Of a stretch of DNA of 64,000 nt, positions 1-12,487 are shown one piece after another; position 1 is the first letter of the stretch, and the number at the start of each line of letters is the position of its first letter. The notes beneath the pieces were generated by a model. That model worked only from the letters and a program-made list of their open reading frames with translations. It was not told the origin of the DNA and did no database searches. Position numbers and translations under genes: made by a program. Location: the NCBI GenBank assembly GCA_008508345.1, contig QNGE01000748.1:60368-124367 (forward strand), in the 5' to 3' direction. The stretch comes from Paragonimus westermani (taxonomy: Eukaryota > Platyhelminthes > Trematoda > Plagiorchiida > Troglotrematidae).

Positions 1-2812
1 CTAACTTTGGATTCAATCACTTTCTGAGTTGGCTTACTGGCAACAATAAGTTTGCTGTCTTAGAATGATGTAACTGCAAAAACGTAAAACATTACCCTCA
101 AGAGGTAATATTATTCAAATTGAAAACATCTAATCAATCAATCTGTTAGGTTGCCAACTACCAGTTGTAGTTCATCGAGTAGGCGGACGTGTCTGCATGT
201 CTTACATTCAGCTGTGCGTGCTATATCTCCCACATATTTAGTGACCAAAAAATTAATTTGCAAATCAGTTGGATGAGCATTCCGACAAATCCTGTAAAAA
301 AATACCTTGACAATCAGAGTTGATTGATAAGAGGACAGAAACAGATTGTGACGACAGTCCATCCGACAAAACTCATCAATTCGGAAACAAGCAACAGAAT
401 TTGGCTCAGTTTATACCCTCACAATCAGATATTCAAATTTGCGATCAGGAATACTATTCTGTACGTGACTGTTATAAGAGCAAACGGCCAGTCGGGTGCA
501 ATGCCCAAAGTTACTTGATAGAATAATCGTGACTGCTATATTAATACAGCCATGTCTGTATAGCAACGTAGTGGTGTTTATTGAACCTGTGCCTGTATGC
601 CCTCGAACAAACCACTAACAGTTGAACCAGACCTAGTTTGCACTGCATTATCAGAAAAATAGAAATTTATCACAGACTAGCAGGTATTACAATCTATGGA
701 GTACGGTGAACAGACAAACTCGTGTCCCAACCTTCGGTTCTATCTCTACTCTTTGCGAGTGCAGGTTTCCAAGGCATGGGAGACTGTGTCAGCTACCACT
801 AACCGATTAAGCACCATGTTGACATCGGACGCCCTGGTAATGTTCTTGAGGGAATGTACTAAATAAAACGGGTCGCACCGGAAACCCTGACTGAACACAA
901 ATGTTGCAAAGTATTATTACTAGAAACTAGGCGGGCTGCGTTTGACAGTTATTCAGTCATGAGTTCTAAGGCTGTATGGCTGTTGATGGTCGCGCAGTCA
1001 CTGCTTCGAGTGGTAAACGCAACTGATTTTGGTGTTAAGTTCGTGGATGTTCAGTGAATAGAAGTGCCTTCAGTAGTGACTAGTTACACCTGAAAAAATC
1101 AGATCTACTGTTTAACAGATTTGCGAGTTGGAACAGAAGTAGCCTAGCTTTTAGTAACCACACAGTTTTGAGCTGTCTGTCCGCCCCGTTTCCTCACTAA
1201 TCCTGATGAAAATACCAGTTCGTTAGACACCGCAATTTCAGTATTTCTGATAAATCGACAACATGTTCCGGTTAATGTTTTCATCAGCAGGTCTTCTGGT
1301 ACAACAAGTGATATTTGTTAGATGCAATATGCTGAACAACTGCCAAATCTGTCCAGTTTTCAGTTCGGTCCCTGCTGTAATTTCTGTTATACGAGTTTCA
1401 TTAACAGTTCGCCATTTTTATTAGTCATAATCCGTATTTGAATGGTCTACTGTATACTGAAAACAACTTATGGCTGGCTGGTCTCCACAGAAGAGTTGTC
1501 GCCAACAATCGATACAAAATAATGCATGCATTTGTTGAATAAGATATCACATTACTTATCTAGACTGTGGCTGAATCTCACATCAAGCATCGATCGGTTA
1601 TATTATTTCTGGGTTAACTATACGGAAGCGGAAGAAAAGCTGGCGTCCTTCTCTAAAATTGCACAGTGATAAATGGGAGCTTCAATCTACGTTTAGACCT
1701 TCCGTGGTTGTTGTGTACTACTCATGACGGCCGGCGAGTAGTAGATTAAGTATTTGAACTACAGGCAATCCGAAACTTCCAAGAAGCATATTGCTTTGAC
1801 CGTTAACAATTCAACGGTTTGCATAGTGATTTCACACGGCGGTTGTCTTCCAAATACTAACTGGTACTTGTTGGATGTCTGCTGCACGTCAGCAGTAGCA
1901 TCAGTTGAAGCCGCGCTGTGTTGTATTCTGTTGGCCATGTGTACAGTTCAATGTGTTTTACAACTAGAATGGACACACACGTGGCCATTCTATTTGTTTT
2001 GTGTTCACCAAACATAAACCTGTGCTAGGGACGAACCGGCGTATAATTTTTGGCATACTTGTTGGAAGTATTAACGGAACAGGATTTGGAATACATGACT
2101 TCTCAGTGACAAGGCGATGTGGCTCGTGACCAGTTTCACAGATCATACACGAATCTGGTGCAAGTTGATTAAATAACTTAGCACGTACTTGAACCGGAAT
2201 GGATTAAAATGGTCATCCAGATGGACGTCTGAATTTTGCAATCCATTTTTCGGAAGTTTTGCTCAACCTAGTTTCACAGTGAATCTTTCAGTGAAAATGG
2301 GGTCAGTTAGACGCTAGTTGTTAACAACGCGCGCGTACTTTTTGTGTTGTGCAAGAATGGTAGTCCACCGCTGGATGTATTCGTTGATGTCGCTGTGTAA
2401 CGCAACAGTGTTTGTTGTTTGGTTATGATAGAACGGCTTTTCCACAGGCTTGTTTGGCGTGACTGATGAGGACAGTCGTGATGTTTCCTGCGGTAAGGAA
2501 CAACCGACGAGATAGGGCTGCTCTTTCCCACCGGACACATAATTGGTTCACCACAACCGACAGGGTTTGTGAATATTCTGCCTGAAAGCAGAGTCGCACA
2601 ATCGTGTGTTATTCTAATTAATCAGTTTTGACATGGTAATTCTCGCGCGACTTGCATCCGTCCCGCTTGTGATAAGCCTCATGCCAGCGCACTTACGGAC
2701 ACGAGCAAACAAACATGCATGTCAATCCTCGTTCGTTTCCCGTGACCATCAACCCTTTCACTGTCGGTCATTTTGATTTGATTCGGCGGCACAGTAGACA
2801 ACCTTGTGTGGA
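1..2812. other. No gene recognised
   Basis: AT-rich sequence with only short ORFs (87 codons at most) and no recognisable protein similarity. A CTGATGA-like string near 2461 is not followed by a usable hammerhead core. The stretch could be intron or intergenic DNA. Confidence 0.5.
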
Positions 2813-2876
2813 TTTATTCCCGTAGGAGGACGAGTAGGACTAAAAAAATCTTTTATAGTCCCTTTTACTCAAAGGT

Positions 2877-3537
2877 TCAAACGAGTCCACGTGAAGTGGC
2901 CAGATTGAAATGGACGATAATTGTACAATAAATCCGATTCAACCTAGTGCGGTTATTTGCTGGAACCTGCGACGATTTTCCCCAGCACTGGAGTAGCTTT
3001 TTCCTGTCCACAAAAGATTCAAGCCCAGAAAGAGTAGAGCATTCCTTCACGTAAGGACACTGGGAAAAGGCTTTCAGCAAGCTGTTGTTGCTTTTGGTAT
3101 TATCTTCAAGTGTTCCTACCGTTTAAGATTGCTGGTGTTGGTGTTTCTGTTCCCACCAAAATGGTCTTGCATTTACGGTTGGTGTTGGAACTACGCTGTG
3201 TTTGGCAAGCACAGTTGCGACTGTTATCTGTTGGTTAATTCTAATGGCATCAGTGTGCCTGAAAGTTGCTTGAGTGTTGCGTGAAAGCACGATTTTTTTG
3301 CTGACGCTTATGTACTTACCACAAACACCAGAACAAGTTGAATATCTTCGAAATTGTCTTCTGCTAGAACTTTGGTAGGCTTGGGTCATCTCTGACCACG
3401 TCCAAATTTGTACTTCCAAACAGGTATCCGACACCTTTATGGCTGTGCCCAGCAGTCTGAGCGAACTGTCCTCACCCAAACTAGCAACTATTCGCTCTCT
3501 GGTGTGCTCTGGGGAGAACCAGTGGGGTGTATATGCT
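2877..3537 (-). CDS. Tentative two-exon 3' end of an unrecognised gene
   Basis: Exon a runs 3537 to 3320. It follows a pyrimidine-rich acceptor (TTTATTTCCCTTGGCTCCCCAG read on the minus strand is split here as TTTATTTCCC and TTGGCTCCCCAG) and ends at a GTAAGT donor. Exon b runs from about 3118 to a stop at 2877. The phases agree: exon a ends one base into a codon and exon b supplies two. An AATAAA signal lies on the same strand at 2813-2818, about 60 bases past the stop. The exon a product contains HTRERIVASLGEDSSLRLLG, then a beta-strand-like stretch ending EVQIWTW. A distant likeness to the C-terminal half of the eIF4E fold (G..I.V......IW) was considered but is weak. The acceptor of exon b is poor in pyrimidines, and exon a's frame stays open past its donor, so the model could be chance. 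Confidence 0.22.
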
Positions 3538-4139
3538 CTGGGGAGCCAAGGGAAATAAACTCTTAGAAGGCGGAGAATGCGGGCAATTCAAGACCACAAT
3601 CTGTCGATAAGACGCGGTCATGTGACGCTCAGTTTTATCAGATGGGGATGGTTGTACGTCAAATACTCCCATGGACGCCTGAACCAATAATGTTGCAGGC
3701 TGAGCAAGAACAAGGTGGATCGTGTGGCTGGCAGTTTACCTGAGGGAAGAAGGATATTTTACAGTGATGCGCCCAAACAGGAAAACACTAAGTCGAACTT
3801 ATCGGAGTGGGTTAGTGAAACGGTGAACTTTGTGATCGAATCGAGTTTGGCTCACAGCAGGACAGTCAACGCATATTTTGTGATGACCTTGCTCACTGAG
3901 AAAAAACAGAGTTTGATTTCTAACAAAGTGAGCTTCTTTGTAAGTACCGAGATTTTTCATAATCTACTCGACCCTCTTTTTCTCTAGTGCTGCTGAGCTA
4001 TGTAATTCAAACAACAACAATTTCGCCAAGAAATAAAATATATCTGCGGTTGTTTCGATTGTGAATCTGATACGAATCCCAAACATCCACGTGTTGAAAA
4101 CCTACCAAACCATTTGCATTTGTATTCACCTGTTGACAG
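3538..4139. other. No gene recognised; intron-like sequence before the ankyrin exon
   Basis: It holds a 90-codon ORF (3715-3987, +) without recognisable similarity. A pyrimidine-rich AG ends at 3986. The last bases, ending TGTTGACAG, form the acceptor of the exon that follows. Confidence 0.4.
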
Positions 4140-4291
4140 GACTGTGATGGAGATACACCGCTACACGATGCAATTGCCGGTCAAGATGTGCGCCTGGTTG
4201 AACTTTTATTAAAACACAATCCGGATTTGACAATCACAAATAATTCCGGACAAAACCCACTGCACTACGCCACCGTTTTAGGAGAGGTCAA
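4140..4291 (+). CDS. Internal exon with ankyrin repeats, mind bomb-like E3 ubiquitin ligase
   Basis: A 152-base exon lies between a TGTTGACAG acceptor and a consensus GTGAGT donor. It is open in one frame, starting GAC TGT GAT GGA. It encodes DGDTPLHDAI, then a helix VRLVELLLKHNPD, then LTITNNSGQNPLHYAT. This is one full ankyrin repeat and most of the next. GDTPLHDAI followed by a seven-residue helix, then D-[VIL]-T-[IL]-TNN-G-NALH, is the characteristic order in the ankyrin block of mind bomb proteins. These RING ligases ubiquitinate Notch ligands (Delta, Jagged) and promote their endocytosis in signal-sending cells. The exon ends two bases into a codon. No neighbouring ankyrin, MIB/HERC2 or RING exon was found here, so introns on both sides must be long or the rest lies outside. 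Another ankyrin protein is possible; the mind bomb assignment rests on motif resemblance only. Confidence 0.72.
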
Positions 4292-5014
4292 GTGAGTATA
4301 ATTTAGGTGGTCTGGCTTTGGAGTTTTACGTATATATATCAACGTACCGAGTTTCTTCGGTCTGCTATTTAATACTTATTTCGGTTGTTTTTGTGAAGAC
4401 ATTGAATGAGATATCTACGACCTCTACGTTTGCCTGCTGTCTTTTTCACTGGGAATTGTTGATCAAGATCCAAACTGTGGTGAAATTCTGATTTAATTCT
4501 GATTTAAGAGCCTGTGGTTGCTAAACTTCGTACAAGCTTATTGCTTATTAGACTACAACTCTTCCATAGATGCAGAAGATTGAACGGGAAGACGGATTAA
4601 TCACCCCATTTATCGAACTGACTGCTACTCTTGTCTGTCTGAAATGTATCCGGCTTCATCTGGAAGCTGGAAATTTAGCAGTATCTCCCGTGGTTGTTCC
4701 TATGGATGAATGTCGTTGAAACCCACGCAGGAGTTGGATACAGCCAGGTAAAACTGATTCAGCTGCGCTTGCACTCAAGATTTCAACTGAGGATCAACCA
4801 CGAATGCCCATGCGACCGACATAACAGTTTCCGCTTTATTGTAACCCCACAAAAAAAACTAATTAATCAACAAGAAGCGGGATTTTGTGAAGCTGGATGA
4901 AACCGAAGTTGCTGGCAAGGGCCATCAATGGAAGTGAGTGAGGAGATAAGTAGTAATAGACTAAGTATATAACATAAAACAACAGATGAGGAACGTTGCA
5001 CGCATTTGAGGAGA
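4292..5014. other. Intron-like sequence, no gene recognised
   Basis: It begins with the GTGAGT donor of the ankyrin exon. No further ankyrin-like coding stretch is visible. The end adjoins the LINE remnant. Confidence 0.4.
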
Positions 5015-5590
5015 ATAAATCGCAGTCAAGGAGCACCATGTTTACGCTCGAAATCTCAAAATGATTGTGAAAGCACATCTTAGGGAAGAGTATTCCATTT
5101 GGTTATGATGCACCGAGTTAGGCAGGATTCAGTCCTTACATAGCCAGAATGGGATTTGTTTAACTTTAAAGGGAGTCGACGGAGAACCTGCAGGCCTGCT
5201 GGCGTAAAAATACCAAGGAGATCAGGATCGGTATAGCAGGTCAGTATACGGCGAGTGAGGGTCAAACTACTTCGTAGTCGCCTACAACACACTGAATACA
5301 CGCGCAGTCTGCTACTTCTTTGTGGGATCTTTCAAGCCTTGAGCCAAATGGCCATCTCCGGTGCTACTTTGTCACGCATCGCGGATCGTCTGGCCCTAAT
5401 AGTCGAGGTTAGAGTCCACAAACGTGTTAAACAGCTTAGAGAACACATCTCACGTCAGCATCCTGAAGTCTTAGCGAACCATCCACAACATTGAAAAACC
5501 GTCGCTATCAGCCTGGCACCATTCACTGCTGATCTTAATTACATCGAACATATTGGAACCCAGGTCCACGGAGTGGGTCTCGGTAACCAT
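5015..5590 (-). mobile_element. CR1-like LINE remnant, C-terminal part of the ORF2 polyprotein
   Basis: Read on the minus strand with several frameshifts and stops, this carries the region after the RT catalytic core of CR1/jockey-type non-LTR elements. In order: a VDLGSNMFDV segment matching the usual DLGV block; WCQADSDGFSMLWMVR, matching the A.KA...L..IRR helix; DVFSKLFNTFVDSNLDY, matching the F..L+...VRP.LEY block; an ATK remnant of QRRATK; CRRLRSSLTLTRRILTC, matching YRRLRGDL..TYKIL; and TRCIITKWNTLP, matching F..RV...WN.LP at the protein end. The reading frame is broken and no intact domain survives, so this is a dead fragment. The 79-codon plus-strand ORF here (5255-5494) is a shadow. 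Confidence 0.75.
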
Positions 5591-8500
5591 CACTTCGCTG
5601 GTGGTCAGAGGGTTAACCAAGAACTCAGCAATTGGCGCCTATCAAAAGAGGTTAAACAATATCCAATAGCTCACACTGAATCAGCTACACTCAAGCCATC
5701 TATCCATATCTGGAATGCTTACGAGAGTTACTTTTACTGGTTCTCATCTACCTGACCAGTGGTCGCTTGTGTTTCTAGCTGTTTTTGGTGATGTTGTCAG
5801 CCTAAGCAGATTCCATGGATTTCTCTTCCGAATGAGAAGTTTTTCTTCCTCTCCTAAATAAAGCATTAGTTTATAGCCACGATACAGCTACAGTATATGG
5901 GATGGTAAACCTGCTGATCATAGTGAAAAGTCGAGTGACTAGATACATGAATTTGTTCTGCTGATCTTTGCAGTCTTGCGCGTGAGCAAACTGTACCTGG
6001 AAACCTTCAGTTCGTATAAATTAGATAATCGGCAAAACTTTTACAAACTCTCAATAAAGGTGCAACTTCAGTGTACATCAGAGGTGTTGATGAACAGCAT
6101 GGTTAGCAACTTAAAAAATCCCTCCAAGGAAGCCTGTCAACTGAATAATCTTGTGGACCTCGTGTTACAGCGGAATGAGAGGGCAACTGAATCCAAGGGT
6201 GGTTGAGCTCGGTCTGATTGTATACCTCACTTCTTATCACTTGAAGGTACACAGTTGCTTTTGTTGGTTTTGATGCAGCCAGTGTTCAAATACGTCACAA
6301 AACACATAATATCCATGGGATGGCCGATTTTTCACAATAGTTGTTACACAGAGTAATTATATATAATTAAACACGCTGGATTGATAGTGGTTTCTTGAAG
6401 ATATCACCTAAGAAGGTAGTGCCAGACTCTGTTGCGACGTTTTGAACAGATTTTTATGGTGAACTGAGTTATTGTTAACACTCAGTAGGAGAGATCAGCA
6501 AATATGAACCAGATGTACCCTCATCAAATTTCTCTGTCCAGTAAACGGTAGATTCTTTGAGTGGAAGGAGAGTACTAAGGGCGAGTTACCCAAATTTTAC
6601 ATTGGAAAGACAAGCCTCATGAAACTTTGCACATACTGACAGATTGCCTCCACAGTTATCCGTAGTTCAGTACTTGATTACTTATGAGATTATGTGACTA
6701 TTCTACATTACCGTTTAACAGTGACGTGGGTTTTGAAATGAACCTTCATGTGTCTATGGTTCATTACTACAGTTTATACAGTTTATAGGACGGGCGTTTG
6801 AAATCTGGTCAACCATTGCCATTTTCTAAAACATTTTCAACAGAACTGATCTTTCAATTATAGAAAATATTTCCAATACCCGAATAATTCCTGAATACGT
6901 GCTCATGACCTAATTAGAGAAGCAACGATTCGAAGTAGAAAATTTCAACATATTCCTTGCCTATAAATAAGCCAATGTTCTGCAGGGTACCATCTGAATA
7001 ATACTGAAATTCACGTTCTGTGCTGAAAATCCCGCAGCTACCCTTTCTTGCTTTTTACTTATGACGTAAGAGGCTGACACACATTGTGAAATAAGACAGA
7101 AATTGAATTATTTGGTCCTTTTGGTCAAATATATATTTGAGAATCGACTCCCGTTTAATAACTCTAAAAACGCACTAATTCCACACTCCGTACTGAGCAT
7201 CGTGTTAGCGAAAACACATTGGCTACATCTGTACTTTCAAAGAAGCGCAGGACATTTGTTGAAATGACCTCCTGTTTCACCCAGCTATATTTTTAAAGAC
7301 AGGATAGGCTAACTAATCAAAAGTGGATATGTACTTGAACGTTAGGGACGTTTCGAACCAGCATACTCAAATCTAGACTCACGTACTCAAGCCATTTGCT
7401 TGTATCCGATGTGTGACGTTTTTCTTATTAAAAGGTCAAACTGCTAATACAAAGATAGACCAGTTACTTAGCTGGTATATCTGAAAAAGTCTTCGACATT
7501 GGATTTCTTTCCCCAGCTTTTAATGACAATTCGATAAACGCGTAATCTTCGCGCATGACATATCCCTTATACCAATGCATTCGTTGTCATCTGTGTGTAC
7601 ATGCAGTCCGCTCATTGGAGGTGAGAGCGACTTGGCCACTGTATTCAAAACATAATGTTCTGCGTCTGAGCGACACTAAGCAACCGCATTTTGTTGGTAA
7701 GCCCTAATCACCCAATTGAGAAACAACCGTCTTCACATTAACATATGCTATTGTGTGGCAAAACAAGCAGTCTTTTGACATATCCATTCAGTGTTTTAAA
7801 CGTCATATGAACGACATGGCTCACGCATAACGCCAATTCGACATCCATCTATGTCTAATTTGAAATACGTTAACATAGTCCGCTGCAACATATTCGTCAG
7901 CTGACACCTTCAAGCACAAACTTAAATTAAGCTTTCTAAACGCCTTAGTAACAGCTCAGATAGGTTGACAATAGATACCGTTTCTTTATTTGTCTTTAGT
8001 CAGTTGTTTGTTCGAAACATGTTCATTTGCGCTACTACTGTTTGGTGCTACATTTATCTTTGTGCCGTCGCGGTTGTTGTCTTCTCCCATTCACTTTGTG
8101 TCGGACATTTCCTCTAACAGCGCACCAGATTGTCAGATGTCCACGGGGCATCAGCCTTCTGTAATCAGTGTCGAGCAGATCGAATGTTTGATCAGTTGGG
8201 TGTTGAATGAAAAATTCACATCATATTACGGACTCACTTCCATCTTTCTGCTAGCATTCAGTTAATCTCTCACGGGATATATCTTGCCACTCCATCAGTG
8301 TCAGACATTATGGCAAACACTATACTGTGCTCACGTTCGGCGTTTTTATCACTTTCCGCAAAGTCGATATCTGCACAAACTACTGGCATTTTTGTCCAGG
8401 TGTCAACTCTGTGTTGGCTGTCGGGTTTGTGGGTCTCTGGAGTAAACGAAACTAAAATTTTCCCCATAGAGCTTGTCAGGAGACAATTAATTAAACAAAT

Positions 8501-9276
8501 TTTGGGCGTGATAAAATTTCCCTTTTATTTAGTTAGGTTCCGTTCAGTAGCAGATTTACACATACATCGTGTTTAGTGTTATTCTGGTACTAGTTTGATG
8601 GCAGTTTGCTGAAAGAAAATACGTAGAGCTTGTGAATAATTTTCTGTCTGCGCGGTTTCCATCTGTTCATCACGTGCTGCACTTAACTTCCCTCAGTCGC
8701 AAACGTCTCTTGAAAGGGAGGTAAAGATGAAATGATTAGTCAACTTTATCATCTACCAATTCCTGGCAAGCGGTAGAAGCCTCGGCATGCTGTCTGTTAG
8801 TACCTTGGAAACAAAAGAGGCGAACATGCATGAACAAGGTTTACACGTAGAAAGTTCATTCACAAACCCTATAGGAAAGTAGTTTTGATACAACTTTGAG
8901 TTCCGGACATCCGGAATTTTTATCCAAGCAAAGAACGAGCAGGATCACTTGAAGCGTCATACCATATTTTTGTTAATCGCCTATTCTGTTTTACTCATTC
9001 TAGTGTTCGTTTACTGATGCATCGTTGTCTTCTTATCTGACACAGTTCAGTATGTATATTTTTGTAAATGCTTCGATTGGTATAGCATTTTCTCACATTT
9101 TGTTTTCGAATACTCGTTTTCTATGCGTTATACTGCGCGTTTACATATTCTGCGGTAGTTCAAGCCACTGCTTAAAAAGCTGTCTACACGTAGGACCTCA
9201 ACTTTTCTGGTTCCTGATGAGAAGTGAACAAGTGCAAGGGAATTTGCTAATGGACTGGTCACTTAGTGTCCTGTAG
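5591..9276. other. No gene firmly recognised
   Basis: Mostly AT-rich sequence. Two open stretches follow good acceptor-like sites. One runs 5974-6206 (+), after CTGATCTTTGCAG, and ends at a stop. The other starts at about 8000 (+), after TTTGTCTTTAG. Neither product resembles a known family, and the phase of the first does not continue the ankyrin exon. They are recorded as positions to test against transcripts, not as genes. Confidence 0.3.
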
Positions 9277-9693
9277 GACGTTGGAAAACAGGTAGGCTGC
9301 TTGACGGAACAATTAAACAATGCTGGTACGGATGAAAGCTACGGTCAAGTGCGTCTGAAATTCGGTTTACTGATTGCGAAGTTGGAATGCATGCGGTCAA
9401 TGATAGTGTTGTCACCTTGTGACCTGAAACCAGGTGTTTATGAGAACCTCAGACTGTGTTTAAGGGTGCAGTGTATGTGTTAGAATGTTACCGGAGAACA
9501 CACTGCGTGTGCTTTATAATGCATCTATTACGTACTACGGGTTGCTTTTTAGATTGAACTGATCAAGTTTCACAATGGTGCTTTAAGTCCGAATGGATGG
9601 ACGAACACTGGTGTCCAATTCCAACTAAGAGTCCCTGGTGCAGCATTTGAGAAACTTTGTGTTATTAGTAATTCCTTAATTTGTGACGGATAA
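9277..9693 (+). CDS. Tentative pair of exons, unrecognised protein
   Basis: Exon 1 (9277-9465, 63 codons) follows a GTCCTGTAG acceptor. Its product includes LTEQLNNAGTDESYGQVRLK and later CDLKPGVYENLRLCLR. Exon 2 (9553-9693) follows TTGCTTTTTAG. Its product includes IELIKFHNGALSPNGW and QFQLRVPGAAFEKL, and it ends at a TAA. Both are in phase 0 and join without a stop. The weak points are the exon 1 donor (GTGCAG) and the absence of any family match. An AATAAA lies about 230 bases past the stop. Chance ORFs of this length are common in the window, so this is only a candidate. Confidence 0.2.
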
Positions 9694-12360
9694 TCCACTT
9701 TGTTTGTCTCAGTATCCCACGCATACTGTGTTTATATCGTAGTAGCAGTGAGTGATCCAAAAAAAGCGGTCTCGTGATTTAATCGTAACTTCGATAACGA
9801 GATCATGCACACCCCTTCCAAGTCACTAACAAGTTTGCAACAACAGGCAGTTAACATTAGAAGGACAAGCAGGAATGAACTATTCTCATTAGGTCCACTT
9901 TCGATTAGGCTGTCGACTTTCAAAATAAAGTCAAATTGTTTTTGGGTATTTCAGCTTGTATACAGAGCTTTTGTGAATGTATTTTCTTGCTTACCTTTTG
10001 ATTTTTAATGTAGGTTTTGACTCTGTAATTAAATTGCGTGTCACCTGGTCACCAGTGTAAGTGCCACTGAGGTGTTGTTCTCGGTGGTGACGATGATAAC
10101 GATGCTGACTACAAGACGGAGCAGTGCAGAATACTTACTCGTAAGTCAACAAATTAATGGACAAATGAACCATATTATTCGACTGGTAAGAGCTGTTCCA
10201 TTACCGAACGAATATCTACACTTTGCTGTTATCCCCTCAGCATACATGAATTAGTTCCAAAGCACGTCCTCAACCTTCTTTAATGTAACGAAAGATTTAA
10301 CTCACCAGTTCCGCTACAGTGGTCTTAGTTAACATCTTTGTCTCCTGTTATGTCAAACATCAAGAGCATCGCCATGATATTAGGCACATATACAAATGAC
10401 ATCTTTAGGCATTCGTTTGCCAGTTCAAAACAACGGAACAGACAATAGTGCACAAATGTAATGAGCGTACAGCTATTGTTTTCCATTTTAACCAATTTTC
10501 TGTTACTTTCTTTGGGTACATCTTGGTAGACAAGCAAGTTCTTTCCTATCGTTACAATCCCGCCGTCTACTTTCACTACATATTGTGGGTATGTCCAGTC
10601 GAGTAGGTTTACTGATGAATCGGCTGCCTAGGCCTAATTAAATGATTATGTCAATTACCTGGTTTTTTGATTCAACACGCATACGTATTTTGCCACCTGA
10701 AACATTTCTTCGATTGAACCGTTATCACTAGTTCTAGTTTTAATGATGTTTCCATCTCATTTTGCTGACCACGTTCTCATCAGGTTGATATGATCAGTTT
10801 ATTTATTCAGAAGCGGATATCAACTCCGCGCCCGCATTTTCCGGACAATGTCCAACAGTGCAGGCAAAGTTTTCCTTTGTGTGTATGCTGTACTGGTGGT
10901 AAACTGATCGGGTCTAGTTTCACTCTTTTTGTATACAATTGGATTACTTGCTTCAAATAAGGTCTCTCTGCGATACTGTCACGAACTGGTCATATTGATT
11001 TTGTTAACTATTTTTCGCTCTCTTCTTGAGCATGTTGTCTCCCAATCTTAAAGTGGGATAGATTCGTATTCGCCTTTTGAAGAAAAACAAGCGAAGAAGA
11101 CAGATTTTCGAGGACCTTTCGCAACGATGTTTGTGGTGACTCAGCTTTTCGAACTGAGAATATGCTGTGGTCTTCACTGAAAAATGCCTGAGATTCCGTA
11201 AAATTTTATTAGTTGAGAACAACTCTACGCAATTAGTCTTCTTGTTTTATGGTGGTATCCCACTCCTGAAACAAAGACGGTGACTTTTCTACTCACAGCT
11301 TATCAACTTATTATTTGCTGTAGTCAATCAGTCCTGGATGCATCAATGGGGATAGCCGTGTCTGTCTTGGGAAAACACCAACAGCAAGCGCTTATGGCTT
11401 GACTACATACCTAACTCAGTATGAACAGTAAGAAAGTAGATGTCAGAGCGTTGAAACGGTGATGTGCCAAGTCACTGAATACGTCCAAGACAGCCTTTCT
11501 AAAATCTATTGTAGGAAAACAAGCGTAAGAAATTAATGGAGGTGACCGTAAAGAATAAAAATATCAATTTTTGCAATCTGACTGAAAATAAAGTTCGGGA
11601 AGAAAAACAGAATGTTCCTCAAAAATATTTCAATGCATCTCATCGGGAACCGCTAGGTGTTTGAGAGTTCATATATTTTTGTTAAGTTGCTCCTAACGAT
11701 TTAGGGTGATTCACGCAGTAACGTATACTCGACAATTCCAACAACGCTTATTCATACGGTCGGGTTAACGGGAATATCTTCTAAGTCAAACAGAACGTCA
11801 GAAAAGGCTATCGAGAGGACTGAAATTTATACTGTTCGATAAAAATTACAAGTACCGTGAATGTCAACTGATCGGGTACACAAATTATCAACCAGAAAGT
11901 CGTTCAAAATGAAGTAACAAAACACGGGTCCGCAAATGGCCAACAGTCAACGGGAAGTGAGTTCATTTAAACAATCGGGTACAGGTGAAGGTGAAAATGT
12001 GCCAGACAATACCAAGAATGACGCTTTAAGAGACAAGCAACGATAAACATGAAAATGAAGAAAGCAAACATTTTGTATGCGGTTGCGATTTGGAATTCAT
12101 CACGATTGTTTACTGCACATAGCAAAGACAAGTGGAGGCAAATTTATCATCAACGTTCCACAAACAAACCAAACATGCCTCAATGGATTCACCGCTGCGC
12201 ATCATACCAAACAAAAGACGATAAACTTACCAGAAGAAATTCAACAAATCCAACGTATACATTCTGATGTTTTGATAGGTTTCCTGGTGAAAAACAGTAA
12301 GATTGACTGACTTACAGCCAAATGCATTTGCATAGCCGCTACTTGGCAAAATACTGCAGT
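9694..12360. other. No gene recognised
   Basis: Only short ORFs without similarity. It is intron-like or intergenic. Confidence 0.4.
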
Positions 12361-12487
12361 CAAAACAGGGATAAGACATACATCGCGAGATGGTAACACT
12401 TCGACTCACTCTCATCAGTCGCCAACGTAAAACCAACCAATTTTGTGCAAACTGTACATAGCAACAACAAATGAGCGAACCACAGAT
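12361..12487 (-). repeat. PLE terminal repeat, inverted copy at the 5' side of PLE-1
   Basis: Read on the minus strand this matches the terminal repeats at 13055-13250, 23495-23710 and 25500-25660. The shared blocks are GGTTTTACGTTGGCGACTG and the hammerhead-like core. It abuts the RT coding remnant directly and points against it. Confidence 0.7.
12385..12422 (-). ncRNA. Hammerhead ribozyme motif in a PLE terminal repeat
   Basis: Minus-strand order: stem I strand GCGA, core CTGATGA, a short stem II segment of nine bases, GAA, a short stem III of GTG/CAT type, cleavage triplet ATC, and stem I partner TCGC. GCGA pairs perfectly with TCGC. This is the minimal type I hammerhead layout with very short stem III, known from Penelope-like elements. 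Stem II is weak (two or three pairs), so activity of this copy is uncertain. The motif is seen; self-cleavage is inferred. Confidence 0.55.

Noticed and set aside
2461..2500. GACTGATGAGGACAGTC string resembling a hammerhead core
   Set aside because: It is followed by GTGATG rather than GAAA, and no stem I or cleavage triplet could be paired.
5255..5494. Plus-strand ORF whose product includes REHISRQHPEV, first read as a PLE GIY-YIG tail
   Set aside because: The minus strand of the same bases carries several colinear LINE C-terminal blocks, which explains the region better. The plus-strand likeness is chance.
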